Assembly (NCBI RefSeq): GCF_900114165.1
Contig: NZ_FOSB01000009.1
Coordinates: 1-64,000, forward strand
Reading direction: 5' to 3'
DNA from: Halobacillus dabanensis
GTDB lineage: Bacteria > Bacillota > Bacilli > Bacillales > Halobacillaceae
DNA: 64,000 bases
The position numbers and the translations under genes were made by a program. The notes below the pieces were generated by a model. The model saw nothing but the letters and a program-made list of their open reading frames with translations. It was not told the DNA's origin and searched no databases. Positions 1 through 7,812 of this stretch are shown in pieces (positions within the stretch are counted from its first letter, which is position 1; every line of letters begins with the position of its first letter).

Positions 1-228
1 CACACTCTCATCGGAATGGCCGTAGAATTTCTTGAGGATTAGAAGCTTAACCATCATTTCAGGTTCTTTCGAAGGCCTTCCATAATAAAGAGAATAAGAA
101 TTTTTAAGGAGATTATTGATAAAGGAGAAGTCCAAATGATCTTGTATAATTCGGAGGGTGTTATCTTCCGGGATTCTGGTGTATAATTCTGTGTAGAAGC
201 TTACTTGACTATGTTGAGTGAGCATCAT
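1..228 (-). CDS. IS1182-family transposase, N-terminal part (runs off the left edge)
   Basis: Reading the minus strand from the ATG pair at 228/225 gives an open frame to the window edge. It contains an FSFINNLLKNSYSLYYGRP-like segment followed by KEPEMMVKLLILKKFYG. This matches the N-terminal DUF772-type region of IS1182/IS5-like transposases, where a PEDHLLR-FSFIYDLL-GRPAIDPV pattern precedes the DDE core. The catalytic part lies outside the window. The ribosome site GGAGG (complement of 234-238) is 5-8 bases from the two possible starts. Completeness cannot be judged from here. Confidence 0.75.
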   Translation of the reverse strand, partial: MMLTQHSQVSFYTELYTRIPEDNTLRIIQDHLDFSFINNLLKNSYSLYYGRPSKEPEMMVKLLILKKFYGHSDESV

Positions 229-292
229 AAAAACCTCCAATTTGGTGTTTGTTTCTAGTCAATTCAATTCTACCAAAGTTGGAGGTTTTTTT
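229..292. repeat. 18-bp hairpin at the IS end covering the transposase ribosome site
   Basis: Arms 229-246 and 272-290 are complementary with a single bulged base. On the plus strand the second arm runs into seven T (286-292), so it can act as a terminator for transcripts leaving the element. On the minus strand the downstream arm holds the GGAGG of the transposase, so transcripts entering from outside would have it sequestered. Confidence 0.7.
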
Positions 293-510
293 ATGCTTTT
301 ATTTCATTTTCCTTATTTTAGGAGGCGTTTTTCAGTGGCCTCAGTCATTCCCCGCCGCACCTATCCACTCTCAATTGTCTCGAAACTGAGTTTTCGAGAA
401 TAGGGAGCTTTAGTGGAATAGAGGGTGGAGGGAGTATGGTTATTCCTAGTAACCTTATCGGGTTATTGTGGTAAAATGGAAGTACTAAGAAATAGAAAGG
501 AGTCAGTTCG

Positions 511-1455
511 ATGAGCAAAATTTATGTCCTTCATGAAAATGACGAATGGACTGATCATCTAACAGAAAGACTGGAAGAGCTGAACCTTCCCTACGAATTG
601 TGGCACTTGGATGAAGGTATACTTGACTTGACTAGCAAGCCACCAGAAGGTGTTTTTTATAATCGTATCAGCGCGTCTTCACATACAAGGAATCATAGGT
701 ATGCACCCGAATTCACTGAAGCGGTTCTTGCCTGGCTGGAGTGCCATGGGCGTACAGTGGTTAATGGAAGTAGGGCATTACGTCTTGAAGTAAGTAAGGT
801 GAATCAATATATGGCACTGAATCTAGCTGGCATTCATACGCCGAAGACGATTTCAGTAGTAGGAAAAGAAAATATTCCAGAAGCTGCACGCCAATTGGGC
901 TTGAAATCATTCATAACCAAACATAATCGTGCGGGGAAAGGCCAAGGAGTCCAGCTTTTCCATTCGTTGGAAGCTTTGAGTGGATATTTGGATGGTCCCT
1001 CCTTTGAGGAACCCGTGGACGGTGTAACTTTGATTCAACAATATATTGAAGCACCAGAGCCTTATATAGTCCGGCATGAGTTTGTCGGAGGGAAGTTCGT
1101 CTATGGTGTGAAAGTTGATACATCGGAAGGTTTTGAGCTTTGTCCTGCAGATGCTTGTTCGATTGAAGAGATGTATTGCCCAACTGATGGGGAAGCGGAA
1201 GCCTCGAAAGCGAAGTTTGAAGTTTTAGAAGACTACCGGCCACCTATTGTCGATCAATATGAAAAATTTCTGCAAGAGAATAATATTCAGGTCGCAGGTA
1301 TTGAGGCAATCAAGGACAGGGATGGAAAGATGTACACATATGATGTCAATACGAATACAAATTATAATTCTGATGCTGAAACAAGAGCAGGAAAATATGG
1401 CATGCTTGAATTGGCGAAGTATCTTGGCGGTCTTCTTGAAAAGACGCATGTATAA
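511..1455 (+). CDS. RimK-like ATP-grasp ligase
   Basis: A 314-residue protein of the ATP-grasp superfamily, close to RimK/YheC-type enzymes that ligate an amino acid or other amine to a carboxylate with ATP. Visible signs are a nucleotide-binding segment around residue 130 (FITKHNRAGKGQGV), the acidic IEAIKDRDGK strand near 262 and the metal-binding DVNTNTNYN segment near 277. GAAAGGAG lies 8 bases before the ATG. The gene stands alone between the IS end and a strong bidirectional terminator. The substrate is unknown; it is not obviously a ribosomal S6 modifier because no S6-type neighbour is present. Confidence 0.75.
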   Translation: MSKIYVLHENDEWTDHLTERLEELNLPYELWHLDEGILDLTSKPPEGVFYNRISASSHTRNHRYAPEFTEAVLAWLECHGRTVVNGSRALRLEVSKVNQYMALNLAGIHTPKTISVVGKENIPEAARQLGLKSFITKHNRAGKGQGVQLFHSLEALSGYLDGPSFEEPVDGVTLIQQYIEAPEPYIVRHEFVGGKFVYGVKVDTSEGFELCPADACSIEEMYCPTDGEAEASKAKFEVLEDYRPPIVDQYEKFLQENNIQVAGIEAIKDRDGKMYTYDVNTNTNYNSDAETRAGKYGMLELAKYLGGLLEKTHV

Positions 1456-1494
1456 AAAAGGTCGATCACATGTTTTATGTGATCGACCTTTTTT
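1454..1494. terminator. bidirectional intrinsic terminator
   Basis: A 17-bp near-perfect stem (AAAAAGGTCGATCACAT with its complement) with a short T-rich loop and T runs on both sides. It separates the ATP-grasp gene from the convergent YutJ-like gene and overlaps the latter's stop codon. Confidence 0.9.
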
Positions 1495-2551
1495 AGTGAC
1501 GTTTGCTTAACCAGAGCACACCTGACTTTGCTAACCGTGGAAGGACACCCGTCATCGGCTTTTGTAGCATGTTGCCGAACCCGTCGTTCTTTCCTAGTGA
1601 ACCAAGTGCGCCTTTCAATTTTACATCACCAGGCCGCTCCGGTACACGCCCTTGAAGGACGGCATTCAGGACCTCAGCGACTTTCTCTCCTTGCTGGCCA
1701 GCAAGCTGGGCGCTTGGAGAGTGCTCAGAGGAGGCGCAATCCCCGACGATATAGACGTTTTGGTGTGTAGGGACCTGATAGAAGTCATTGATGACAATCT
1801 TTTCTTGATCGTCTTTTTCAAAGGGAAGTTCGCGAACGAGGTAATTTGGTCGTACACCAGCTGTCCATACGGTGACGTCATTCAAGTAACAGACGCCATT
1901 ATTGCAAACTCCATCCTTTTCGACATATTCGACATTCGCACCATGAATGACTTCTACATCGTTATCTTTGAACCATTTCTCCACATAGTTCTGAATCTTT
2001 GAATCGAAGGCTTTCAATACAGTTTCACCGCGGTCGAGAAGGCGGATATTCAAATCTCCACGACTTTCACGAACTTCTGAAGCTACTTCAATCCCACTTA
2101 AACCAGCCCCAACAACAGTGACTTTGCCATAGGCTCCAAGATTGTTAATAGCAAATCCCGCACTTCTTGCTTTGGAGAAGGTTTGTACACTTTCCGTAAA
2201 TTCGCGAGCTCCTTCGATTCCATGGTAATTATCCTCACAACCGAGACCGATCAGTAGGTAATCGTAAGGAATATTCTCGATACCGCCTTTAACGATGATC
2301 ATTTCATTATCTGTGTCGATTTTTTCAATTTCATCAAAAACGTAAGTGACTTGCTCGTGGATAGGAAAGTCCACACGGGCATGACGATCAGACTCCGTTC
2401 CAGCTGCAATCGTGTAAAATTCGGTTTTTAATGAATGGTAAGGATTCCGGTCAACGACGGTAATATGTACATCTTCAGGCAATTGATCGAGCAGTCCATG
2501 CAAAGTATTCATACCACCATAGCCGCCTCCCAAGATTACGACTTCCTTCAT
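1493..2551 (-). CDS. yutJ: YutJ-like NAD(P)/FAD-dependent oxidoreductase (NDH-2 family)
   Basis: A 352-residue two-dinucleotide-fold flavoprotein. The N-terminal ILGGGYGGMNT binds FAD, the second fold at about residue 145 has VVGAGLSGIE for NAD(P)H, and YIVGDCASS near residue 265 is the C-terminal FAD motif. Length and pattern fit YutJ of Bacillus rather than the roughly 400-residue membrane NDH-2 Ndh, so an actual role in the respiratory chain is uncertain. The start follows GGGTGGTGGAACAAAG. A CRE-like site and an inverted repeat lie 30-70 bases upstream, suggesting carbon catabolite control. Confidence 0.75.
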   Translation of the reverse strand: MKEVVILGGGYGGMNTLHGLLDQLPEDVHITVVDRNPYHSLKTEFYTIAAGTESDRHARVDFPIHEQVTYVFDEIEKIDTDNEMIIVKGGIENIPYDYLLIGLGCEDNYHGIEGAREFTESVQTFSKARSAGFAINNLGAYGKVTVVGAGLSGIEVASEVRESRGDLNIRLLDRGETVLKAFDSKIQNYVEKWFKDNDVEVIHGANVEYVEKDGVCNNGVCYLNDVTVWTAGVRPNYLVRELPFEKDDQEKIVINDFYQVPTHQNVYIVGDCASSEHSPSAQLAGQQGEKVAEVLNAVLQGRVPERPGDVKLKGALGSLGKNDGFGNMLQKPMTGVLPRLAKSGVLWLSKRH

Positions 2552-2580
2552 CTTTGTTCCACCACCCTTTATAGAATTAA

Positions 2581-2598
2581 TACCTGAACACTCAGGTA
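2581..2598. repeat. perfect 7-bp inverted repeat upstream of the yutJ-like gene
   Basis: TACCTGA-ACAC-TCAGGTA, 30 bases before the ATG of the minus-strand gene. It could be an operator or a leader hairpin. No regulator is identified. Confidence 0.5.
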
Positions 2599-2608
2599 AT
2601 CACATTTT

Positions 2609-2622
2609 CGAAAACGCTTTCT
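2609..2622 (-). promoter_or_regulatory. candidate CRE (CcpA site) upstream of yutJ-like gene
   Basis: CGAAAACGCTTTCT matches 13 of 14 positions of the CcpA operator consensus TGWAARCGYTWNCW. It sits about 60 bases upstream of the minus-strand start codon. Binding is inferred only from the pattern. Confidence 0.5.
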
Positions 2623-2890
2623 GATTTCTTACAACCTTTAGAGTACCAAAATTGCTATAGAAAAACTAGAAAAACAAGCAAATATTCTCACCTTTTCTTA
2701 CTGGACGATACCCTTTATCCCCAATTTGTAAAAGAGTGAAGAACAATTCTTGCTACTAGCATCCCCTTTCGTCTGCTTTTTAGTTTATATTTGGCTAAGG
2801 AGTGGAGACTTAGGCGGACCACTTTTTTGTTGTTCGGAACGATATCTGATAAATTTAATTCATAAACAAGCAAAAGGAAAGGACTTACAT

Positions 2891-3958
2891 ATGAAACAAA
2901 TATATAGCGATATCATGCAATTTCGAGGAACACATTATGACTTCGGCTTCTATCAGGGGAAGGTGTTGAAGGATTCATGGACGGTAAAAAATCGTGAGAA
3001 GCAGTGGAGGGTAAGAAAACCGCGTTTTACCGTTGAGGAACAAGAAGTAAGAGAAGCGATTTCTCGTTTTGCACCAGGTGTGTGGGAGGAGTTATTAGGT
3101 ATTCGGGATGCTCTCGGATGGTCAATGGAAAAAGTGATGATGGAATATGGTGGATACCGCAATGACTATAAACGAAGCGGCTGTTCGATTATGACAGGGG
3201 ACGGCTACTTCATTCGTAATTATGATTATATGCCAAAGACCTACGAAGGACGGTATAGTTTGTTTCAGCCGACTGACCAAGGATATGGTATTATCGGTCC
3301 TACACAGCGCATTACGGGGCGGATGGATGGAATGAATGAAAAAGGATTGGTGATGGGGTACAATTTTATGCATCGTAAACGTCCGGGGGATGGCTTTATC
3401 TGTTGTATGATTGGGCGGTTAGTGTTGGAATCCTGTGCAAACGTGGAAGAAGCCGTCGCAATGCTTCGGGAAATCCCTCACCGTCATTCTTTTAGTTACA
3501 CGGTTTTTGACCGAAGCAATCAGACGTATGTCGTGGAAGCTTCGCCAAGAGGAGTGGAAGTACGAGAAGCAGATGTATGTACGAACCATTTCGAGATCAT
3601 GAAAAAAGAAAACCGAAATCATCTGGTAGACTCGATGAAGAGAATGGACGCGATTAATTACAAGCGCAACAGCATCCAAAGTGCAGAAGACGCCTTCCGT
3701 TTAATGAATGACACGGACCAGGGAGTGTTTTCGAAGCTATACAGCAATTGGGCAGGAACGATTCATACATCTGGTTACTTACCTAAGGAAAACAAAGCTT
3801 GGTTTGCGTTGGGAGGCGACCAAAAACCAGTGGAGTTCGATTTTTCCGAGTGGTTATCAGGAAAAGACCTAGAAGACGATAAAATTCATGGAGAAGTAGA
3901 TACAGATATCCCATTTGTTCATATGGGGGATGGCGCTTATTGGAGCGGAAAGAAGTGA
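2891..3958 (+). CDS. C45-family N-terminal-nucleophile acyltransferase/hydrolase
   Basis: A 355-residue protein resembling the acyl-CoA:6-aminopenicillanate acyltransferase (peptidase C45) and choloylglycine-hydrolase-like fold. The motif GCSIMTGDGYFIRNYDYMP near residue 98 contains the Cys expected to become the N-terminal nucleophile after self-cleavage, followed by the typical RNYDY aspartate. VVEASPRGVEV and TNHF further on are also typical. The frame is open upstream to 2750, but the ATG at 2891 has AGGAAAGGA at proper spacing and starts where family members start. The substrate is unknown; an amide or acyl-homoserine-lactone-like amide is conceivable. Confidence 0.75.
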   Translation: MKQIYSDIMQFRGTHYDFGFYQGKVLKDSWTVKNREKQWRVRKPRFTVEEQEVREAISRFAPGVWEELLGIRDALGWSMEKVMMEYGGYRNDYKRSGCSIMTGDGYFIRNYDYMPKTYEGRYSLFQPTDQGYGIIGPTQRITGRMDGMNEKGLVMGYNFMHRKRPGDGFICCMIGRLVLESCANVEEAVAMLREIPHRHSFSYTVFDRSNQTYVVEASPRGVEVREADVCTNHFEIMKKENRNHLVDSMKRMDAINYKRNSIQSAEDAFRLMNDTDQGVFSKLYSNWAGTIHTSGYLPKENKAWFALGGDQKPVEFDFSEWLSGKDLEDDKIHGEVDTDIPFVHMGDGAYWSGKK

Positions 3959-3964
3959 AGCCTG

Positions 3965-4488
3965 ATGCTTAATAAGTGTGTTATTCGCTTTGCTAAAGAG
4001 GAAGATGCGTGATTTACGATGAGTATTGGAAAAGAATTAATTTCGGAAGGATACGGGATGAAGAATGCAGATGAATTCCATGACTCGATAGAATTAGAGA
4101 AGAAATGGATTGCTAGTTTTGAAGGTGCAGGTGTTTTCTAGTAGCAGAAATGGATGGGGAGGTTGTCGGCTTTTTAAATTTTGATCCTGGTAAGTTGTAT
4201 TCGACCAAACATCAAGGCACATTCGGTATTAGTGTAAAACACTCAGCCTGTAGGAAAGGGATAGGAAAGAAACTCTTGGCCGCAATGATAGATGAGTGCA
4301 ATCACAAAGGAGATATCGACATCATTCGGTTGAATGTTTTGGCATCGAATACGACAGTCATCCGTTTCTATGAATCTTTCGGCTTTCAAAAAGAAGCTTG
4401 TTTTATTGATTATGTCCGAAAGAACGGTAAAAGTGAGGACATGCTCCGTATGACTTTAGATTTAACGTCGAGGAAAACCCGAATTTAA
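3965..4488 (+). pseudogene. decayed GNAT-family N-acetyltransferase
   Basis: The ATG at 3965 begins an N-terminal GNAT start (VIRFAKEEDA) that meets TGA at 4010-4012. The sequence continues as a plausible acetyltransferase (ELISEGYGM, SIELEKKWI) and needs a frame change near 4130-4138 to read FLVAEMDGEVVGFLNF and the acetyl-CoA loop CRKGIGKKLL with NVLASNTTVIRFYESFGF. So there is one nonsense codon and one frameshift in about 520 bases. The intact 4150-4488 part could still be translated (112 residues) but would lack the first two strands. It lies 6 bases after the C45 gene, so it was probably cotranscribed. Confidence 0.8.
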
Positions 4489-4512
4489 AAACTTTAAAAA
4501 GGGGATAAGTGT

Positions 4513-5184
4513 ATGGTACAGAAAGTAATGGTATCGTGGAGTGGAGGGAAAGATTCTGCTCTAGCATTGCATAAAGTGATGAAAGATCCGAATTATGAAG
4601 TGAGCGGAATTTTCTCTACCATTTCCGAAGAAAAAGGGCGGCTTCCTATTCATGAAGTAAAAGATTCCTTGTTACAGAAACAAGCAAAAGCTCTCGGCCT
4701 TCCTCTGACGATCATTCCAATCCCCTTGCAAGCTTCAAATGAAGTATATGAACAATGCTTAGGATCATTTTTTCGCCAATGTCGAGAAAAAGGCGTCGAT
4801 ATAGTCGTTTATGCCGATCTTTTTCTGGAAGATATAAAATCTTATCGTGATCAACTTTTGAATCAATACAAGATGAAGGGGTATTATCCATTATGGGGAA
4901 AAGCTTCACCTTCAATTGGGAATATGATCATCTCTGAAGGATTTCATGCGGTCATTACAACAGTCGACCGTGAGAAGTTAGGAGAAGAGTGGGTAGGGAA
5001 AATTTACAATTTTTCTTTTCTCAAAGAATTACCTGAATCTATTGATCCTTGCGGTGAGAAGGGGGAGTTTCATACTTTCGTCTATGATGGCCCCATATTC
5101 AAATGGCCGATCCCTTTTAAGCAAGGAACAAGGTTCTCAACATTAGGTGAGAAGTTCATTCATGTAGAATTGGAGGAAAAGTAG
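4513..5184 (+). CDS. Dph6-like ATP pyrophosphatase (diphthine-ammonia ligase family)
   Basis: A 223-residue protein of the adenine-nucleotide alpha-hydrolase (PP-loop) superfamily. The N-terminal SWSGGKDSALALHK is the PP-loop. VVYADLFLEDIKSYRDQ and DPCGEKGEFHTFVYDGP are signatures of the Dph6/MJ0570 family. Bacteria lack diphthamide, so the true substrate is a different carboxylate or amine. GGGGATAAGTGT precedes the ATG. The gene is followed at 55 bases by the FabI-like gene, perhaps in the same transcript. Confidence 0.8.
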   Translation: MVQKVMVSWSGGKDSALALHKVMKDPNYEVSGIFSTISEEKGRLPIHEVKDSLLQKQAKALGLPLTIIPIPLQASNEVYEQCLGSFFRQCREKGVDIVVYADLFLEDIKSYRDQLLNQYKMKGYYPLWGKASPSIGNMIISEGFHAVITTVDREKLGEEWVGKIYNFSFLKELPESIDPCGEKGEFHTFVYDGPIFKWPIPFKQGTRFSTLGEKFIHVELEEK

Positions 5185-5239
5185 ACAACCGTCATCTTGA
5201 TAAGTTATAAATAAGGAAATGAATTTTTTGGAGGTCACT

Positions 5240-6019
5240 ATGGAAGATATATTAAAAATGAAAAATAAAAACATTGTCATCATGGGTGTGGCGAATCAAA
5301 GAAGTCTAGCCTGGGGGGTAGCAAAATCTCTGTATCAAGCAGGGGCTAATCTTATTTTTACATATAGGAAAGAGCGAAGTTTAAAAAAACTGGAGAAGCT
5401 TCTTTCAGATAATAGTTTAGAAGCAAAAGCAATCATTCCGTGTGATGTGAACAACGATGAGAGCATTCAACAAGCATTTACCGAGATTGGTGAAAGGGTG
5501 GGCGTCATTCATGGAGTATGCCACTCGATTGCATTTGCCCATGCAGAGGACTTGAAAGGGGACTTTATCGATACCTCAAGAGACGGTTTTGCATTTGCAC
5601 AGGATACAAGCGCTTATTCACTAATCGCTGTGGCGAAGGCAAGTCAACCGTATATGACAGAGGGTGGAGCCATGATTGCCATGAGTTATCTCGGAGCTGA
5701 ACGAGTTGTTGAAGGCTACAATGTGATGGGAGTTGCCAAAGCTTCACTCGAAGCAACGGTTCGCTATTTGGCTGCAGATTTAGGGGAACACCAAATCCGT
5801 GTGAATGCTATTTCTGCTGGTGCCATACGAACGTTAGCTGCTAAAGGTGTTCCAAGCTTCAATGAAATATTACACAAAATAGAAGAAATATCACCTTTAA
5901 AGAAAAACGTGACACAGGAAGAAGTAGGAGACATGACCCTTGCGATGATGAGTCATTTATCCCGTGGCGTGACAGGGGAGATTGTCTATGTGGACTCCGG
6001 GTACAATATTTTAGGGTAG
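5240..6019 (+). CDS. fabI: enoyl-[acyl-carrier-protein] reductase, FabI type (SDR)
   Basis: The final reduction step of the fatty-acid elongation cycle, trans-2-enoyl-ACP to acyl-ACP with NAD(P)H. The N-terminus KNIVIMGVANQRSLAWGVA is the divergent SDR cofactor motif typical of FabI. AMSYLGAERVVEGYNVMGVA plus the following Lys carries the Y-x6-K catalytic pair. The open frame begins at 5219, but TTGGAGGTCACT lies directly before the ATG at 5240, giving 259 residues. It may be a second FabI or an SDR with another substrate; the isolated position cannot decide. A terminator follows immediately. Confidence 0.8.
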   Translation: MEDILKMKNKNIVIMGVANQRSLAWGVAKSLYQAGANLIFTYRKERSLKKLEKLLSDNSLEAKAIIPCDVNNDESIQQAFTEIGERVGVIHGVCHSIAFAHAEDLKGDFIDTSRDGFAFAQDTSAYSLIAVAKASQPYMTEGGAMIAMSYLGAERVVEGYNVMGVAKASLEATVRYLAADLGEHQIRVNAISAGAIRTLAAKGVPSFNEILHKIEEISPLKKNVTQEEVGDMTLAMMSHLSRGVTGEIVYVDSGYNILG

Positions 6020-6024
6020 TTAAG

Positions 6025-6053
6025 AGTCTCCATTTTCTTGGAGGCTTTTTTTG
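6025..6053 (+). terminator. intrinsic terminator after fabI-like gene
   Basis: AGTCTCC and GGAGGCT pair around an 8-base loop, followed by seven T. Confidence 0.75.
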
Positions 6054-6114
6054 TTGATCCTACAGCTGTTTCGCATATTTTTCTTGCCTACCAGGCGCTT
6101 ACGTCTTTGTTTGT

Positions 6115-6128
6115 TGAAAACGTTTCAT
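6115..6128 (+). promoter_or_regulatory. candidate CRE upstream of glutamate dehydrogenase
   Basis: TGAAAACGTTTCAT differs from the CcpA consensus at one of 14 positions. It overlaps the region where a -35 would lie for the -10-like TATGAT at 6144-6149. CcpA repression of the catabolic glutamate dehydrogenase gene is established in Bacillus, which makes the site credible. Confidence 0.6.
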
Positions 6129-6208
6129 TGTAATTGATTAGGGTATGATGATTTTAGAGGAGGAAATAAATCACAGGACTTAATCATTAGAACGGAGGCT
6201 TTGAAACT

Positions 6209-7585
6209 ATGCACAGACAACAAACTATTATCGAAGAATCGCTTAAAGCTATTATGGAAGATGAGGAATTCCTGCCAGATTTAAAAGCGCAGACAAGGGA
6301 GCAGGCCTATTCTTCATTAGTCGCATTGCTATCCACGCCGAACCATGTACATAAATCTTTTTTACGTATTACATTGGAAAATGGAACGATCGTAAGAATC
6401 CCGGCATTTCGGGTGCAACACAGTGACACGGTAGGACCTTATAAAGGAGGTATTCGGTTTCATGAAACGGTGGATGAAGATGAAACCTCAAACCTTGCTA
6501 AACTGATGACTCTGAAAAATGCTCTGCACGAACTTCCATTCGGCGGTGGAAAAGGTGGGGTTGTCATCAATCCTAAAGAATACAGCGTCAAGGAATTAAA
6601 CTTAATATGTAAGAAATATGTCCAATACTTCAATGATATTTTAGGTCCGGATAAAGATATACCGGCTCCCGATGTAGGTACCGGAGAACGTGAAATGGAT
6701 TGGATGATGGGAGAATTCAAGAATATCCATCCTGGTGAGCCGTACCGAAATAGTTTTACGGGAAAGAGTGTTGTGAATGGAGGATCATTAGGACGAAGAG
6801 AAGCTACCGGGAAAGGTGTCTATTTTACGTACCGGTATTTGCTTAAAAACTTTGTGAGCCAAAACCGGAAGTGGCTTCGTGATACGGAGAACACTTTCGC
6901 CCATACAGCTTTGGATCATGCAGACAAAAAGTTGAAAGTCGCTGTCCAGGGATTCGGCAATCTAGGTTCTGTTGCTGCACTTGAAGCTTATCAATGTAAT
7001 GATTTACAAAATCGTATCGTAGCTGTCAGTGATGCGAATGTAATGCTATATAATGAAGATGGGCTGGATATTCCTGGTCTCATTCAATACACCAAGGAAA
7101 ATGATGGAGACTTACCTACAACCGAAGAAGTTTTGCAGGAAAATGACCTGAAAGCAGAAGTGAGAAATCGGGATGATTTACTGGAATTGGATGTCGATGT
7201 CCTCTTTTTAGCAGCCCTTGAAGATCAAATTCATGAAGAGAACAAGGAAAATATCAAGGCTAGGATTATTGTCGAAGGGGCGAACGGTCCGATTACGGAA
7301 GAAGCGGACAAATATCTGGCTGACAAAGGTGTCCTCATCATCCCGGATATATTAGCAAACGCTGGTGGTGTGATTGTTTCTTACTATGAATGGGTACAAG
7401 GAAGAGAAGCACAGTTTTTGACAGAGGATGAAGTGTTTGAACGTCTCTTTAATAAAATGAGGGTGACAATGGATACCATCTTGCCACAATTCTTTGGAGA
7501 TCCATTCCCGTTACGACAAAATTGTTATATTCATTCTGTAATGAAATTGTCCACGATCATGTATCGACAAGGTAAATTATATTAA
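6209..7585 (+). CDS. gdhA: glutamate dehydrogenase (Glu/Leu/Phe/Val dehydrogenase family)
   Basis: Oxidative deamination of glutamate to 2-oxoglutarate and ammonia, or the reverse, in the cytosol. The protein of 458 residues has HSDTVGPYKGGIRFH, the catalytic-lysine loop LPFGGGKGGV near residue 111 and VQGFGNLGSVAA near 248, a Rossmann motif. It is 30-40 residues longer than RocG/GudB of Bacillus. The extra material includes a segment near residues 218-240 (NRKWLRDTENTFAHTALDH) before the Rossmann fold. The start has CGGAGG. The gene is monocistronic with a clear terminator and a CRE upstream. Coenzyme preference cannot be told. Confidence 0.85.
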   Translation: MHRQQTIIEESLKAIMEDEEFLPDLKAQTREQAYSSLVALLSTPNHVHKSFLRITLENGTIVRIPAFRVQHSDTVGPYKGGIRFHETVDEDETSNLAKLMTLKNALHELPFGGGKGGVVINPKEYSVKELNLICKKYVQYFNDILGPDKDIPAPDVGTGEREMDWMMGEFKNIHPGEPYRNSFTGKSVVNGGSLGRREATGKGVYFTYRYLLKNFVSQNRKWLRDTENTFAHTALDHADKKLKVAVQGFGNLGSVAALEAYQCNDLQNRIVAVSDANVMLYNEDGLDIPGLIQYTKENDGDLPTTEEVLQENDLKAEVRNRDDLLELDVDVLFLAALEDQIHEENKENIKARIIVEGANGPITEEADKYLADKGVLIIPDILANAGGVIVSYYEWVQGREAQFLTEDEVFERLFNKMRVTMDTILPQFFGDPFPLRQNCYIHSVMKLSTIMYRQGKLY

Positions 7586-7591
7586 GATAAG

Positions 7592-7626
7592 AAAACTCAG
7601 TCCAGGAATTTGGACTGAGTTTTTTT
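7592..7626 (+). terminator. intrinsic terminator after glutamate dehydrogenase
   Basis: AAAACTCAGTCCA and its complement, six-base loop, followed by T7. Confidence 0.9.
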
Positions 7627-7770
7627 CTGCATATAGCAACAAGAAGAGGAGAACAGCTCTACATCGGAAAGGAAATCCATACCCACTAGCCTAATATAGA
7701 TTAAAATCAAGTATTCAAGGTAGAGAGCTGGCATGGAAGAAATCTATAAATATTTAATGTATGGTTATCA

Positions 7771-7804
7771 AAAAAGCTGCCGGCATAAGTGCCGACAGCT
7801 TTTT
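7771..7804 (-). terminator. intrinsic terminator of ppc
   Basis: Stem AAAAAGCTGcCGGC with GCCGaCAGCTTTTT; T-rich on both strands, placed just after the ppc stop on the minus strand. Confidence 0.85.
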
Positions 7805-7812
7805 CCGTAATA

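Larger units (their letters stand above)
1..300 (-). mobile_element. left-edge IS1182-type insertion sequence, terminal part
   Basis: The transposase start lies about 70 bases inside a long imperfect inverted repeat (229-246 against 272-290), which probably marks the IS end. The exact outer boundary and any target duplication cannot be set without the other end of the element; 300 is an approximation. Confidence 0.5.

Noticed and set aside
1652-2002. Long plus-strand frame opposite yutJ, and similar frames opposite other genes
   Set aside because: Shadows of real genes: no ribosome sites and no protein-family character.
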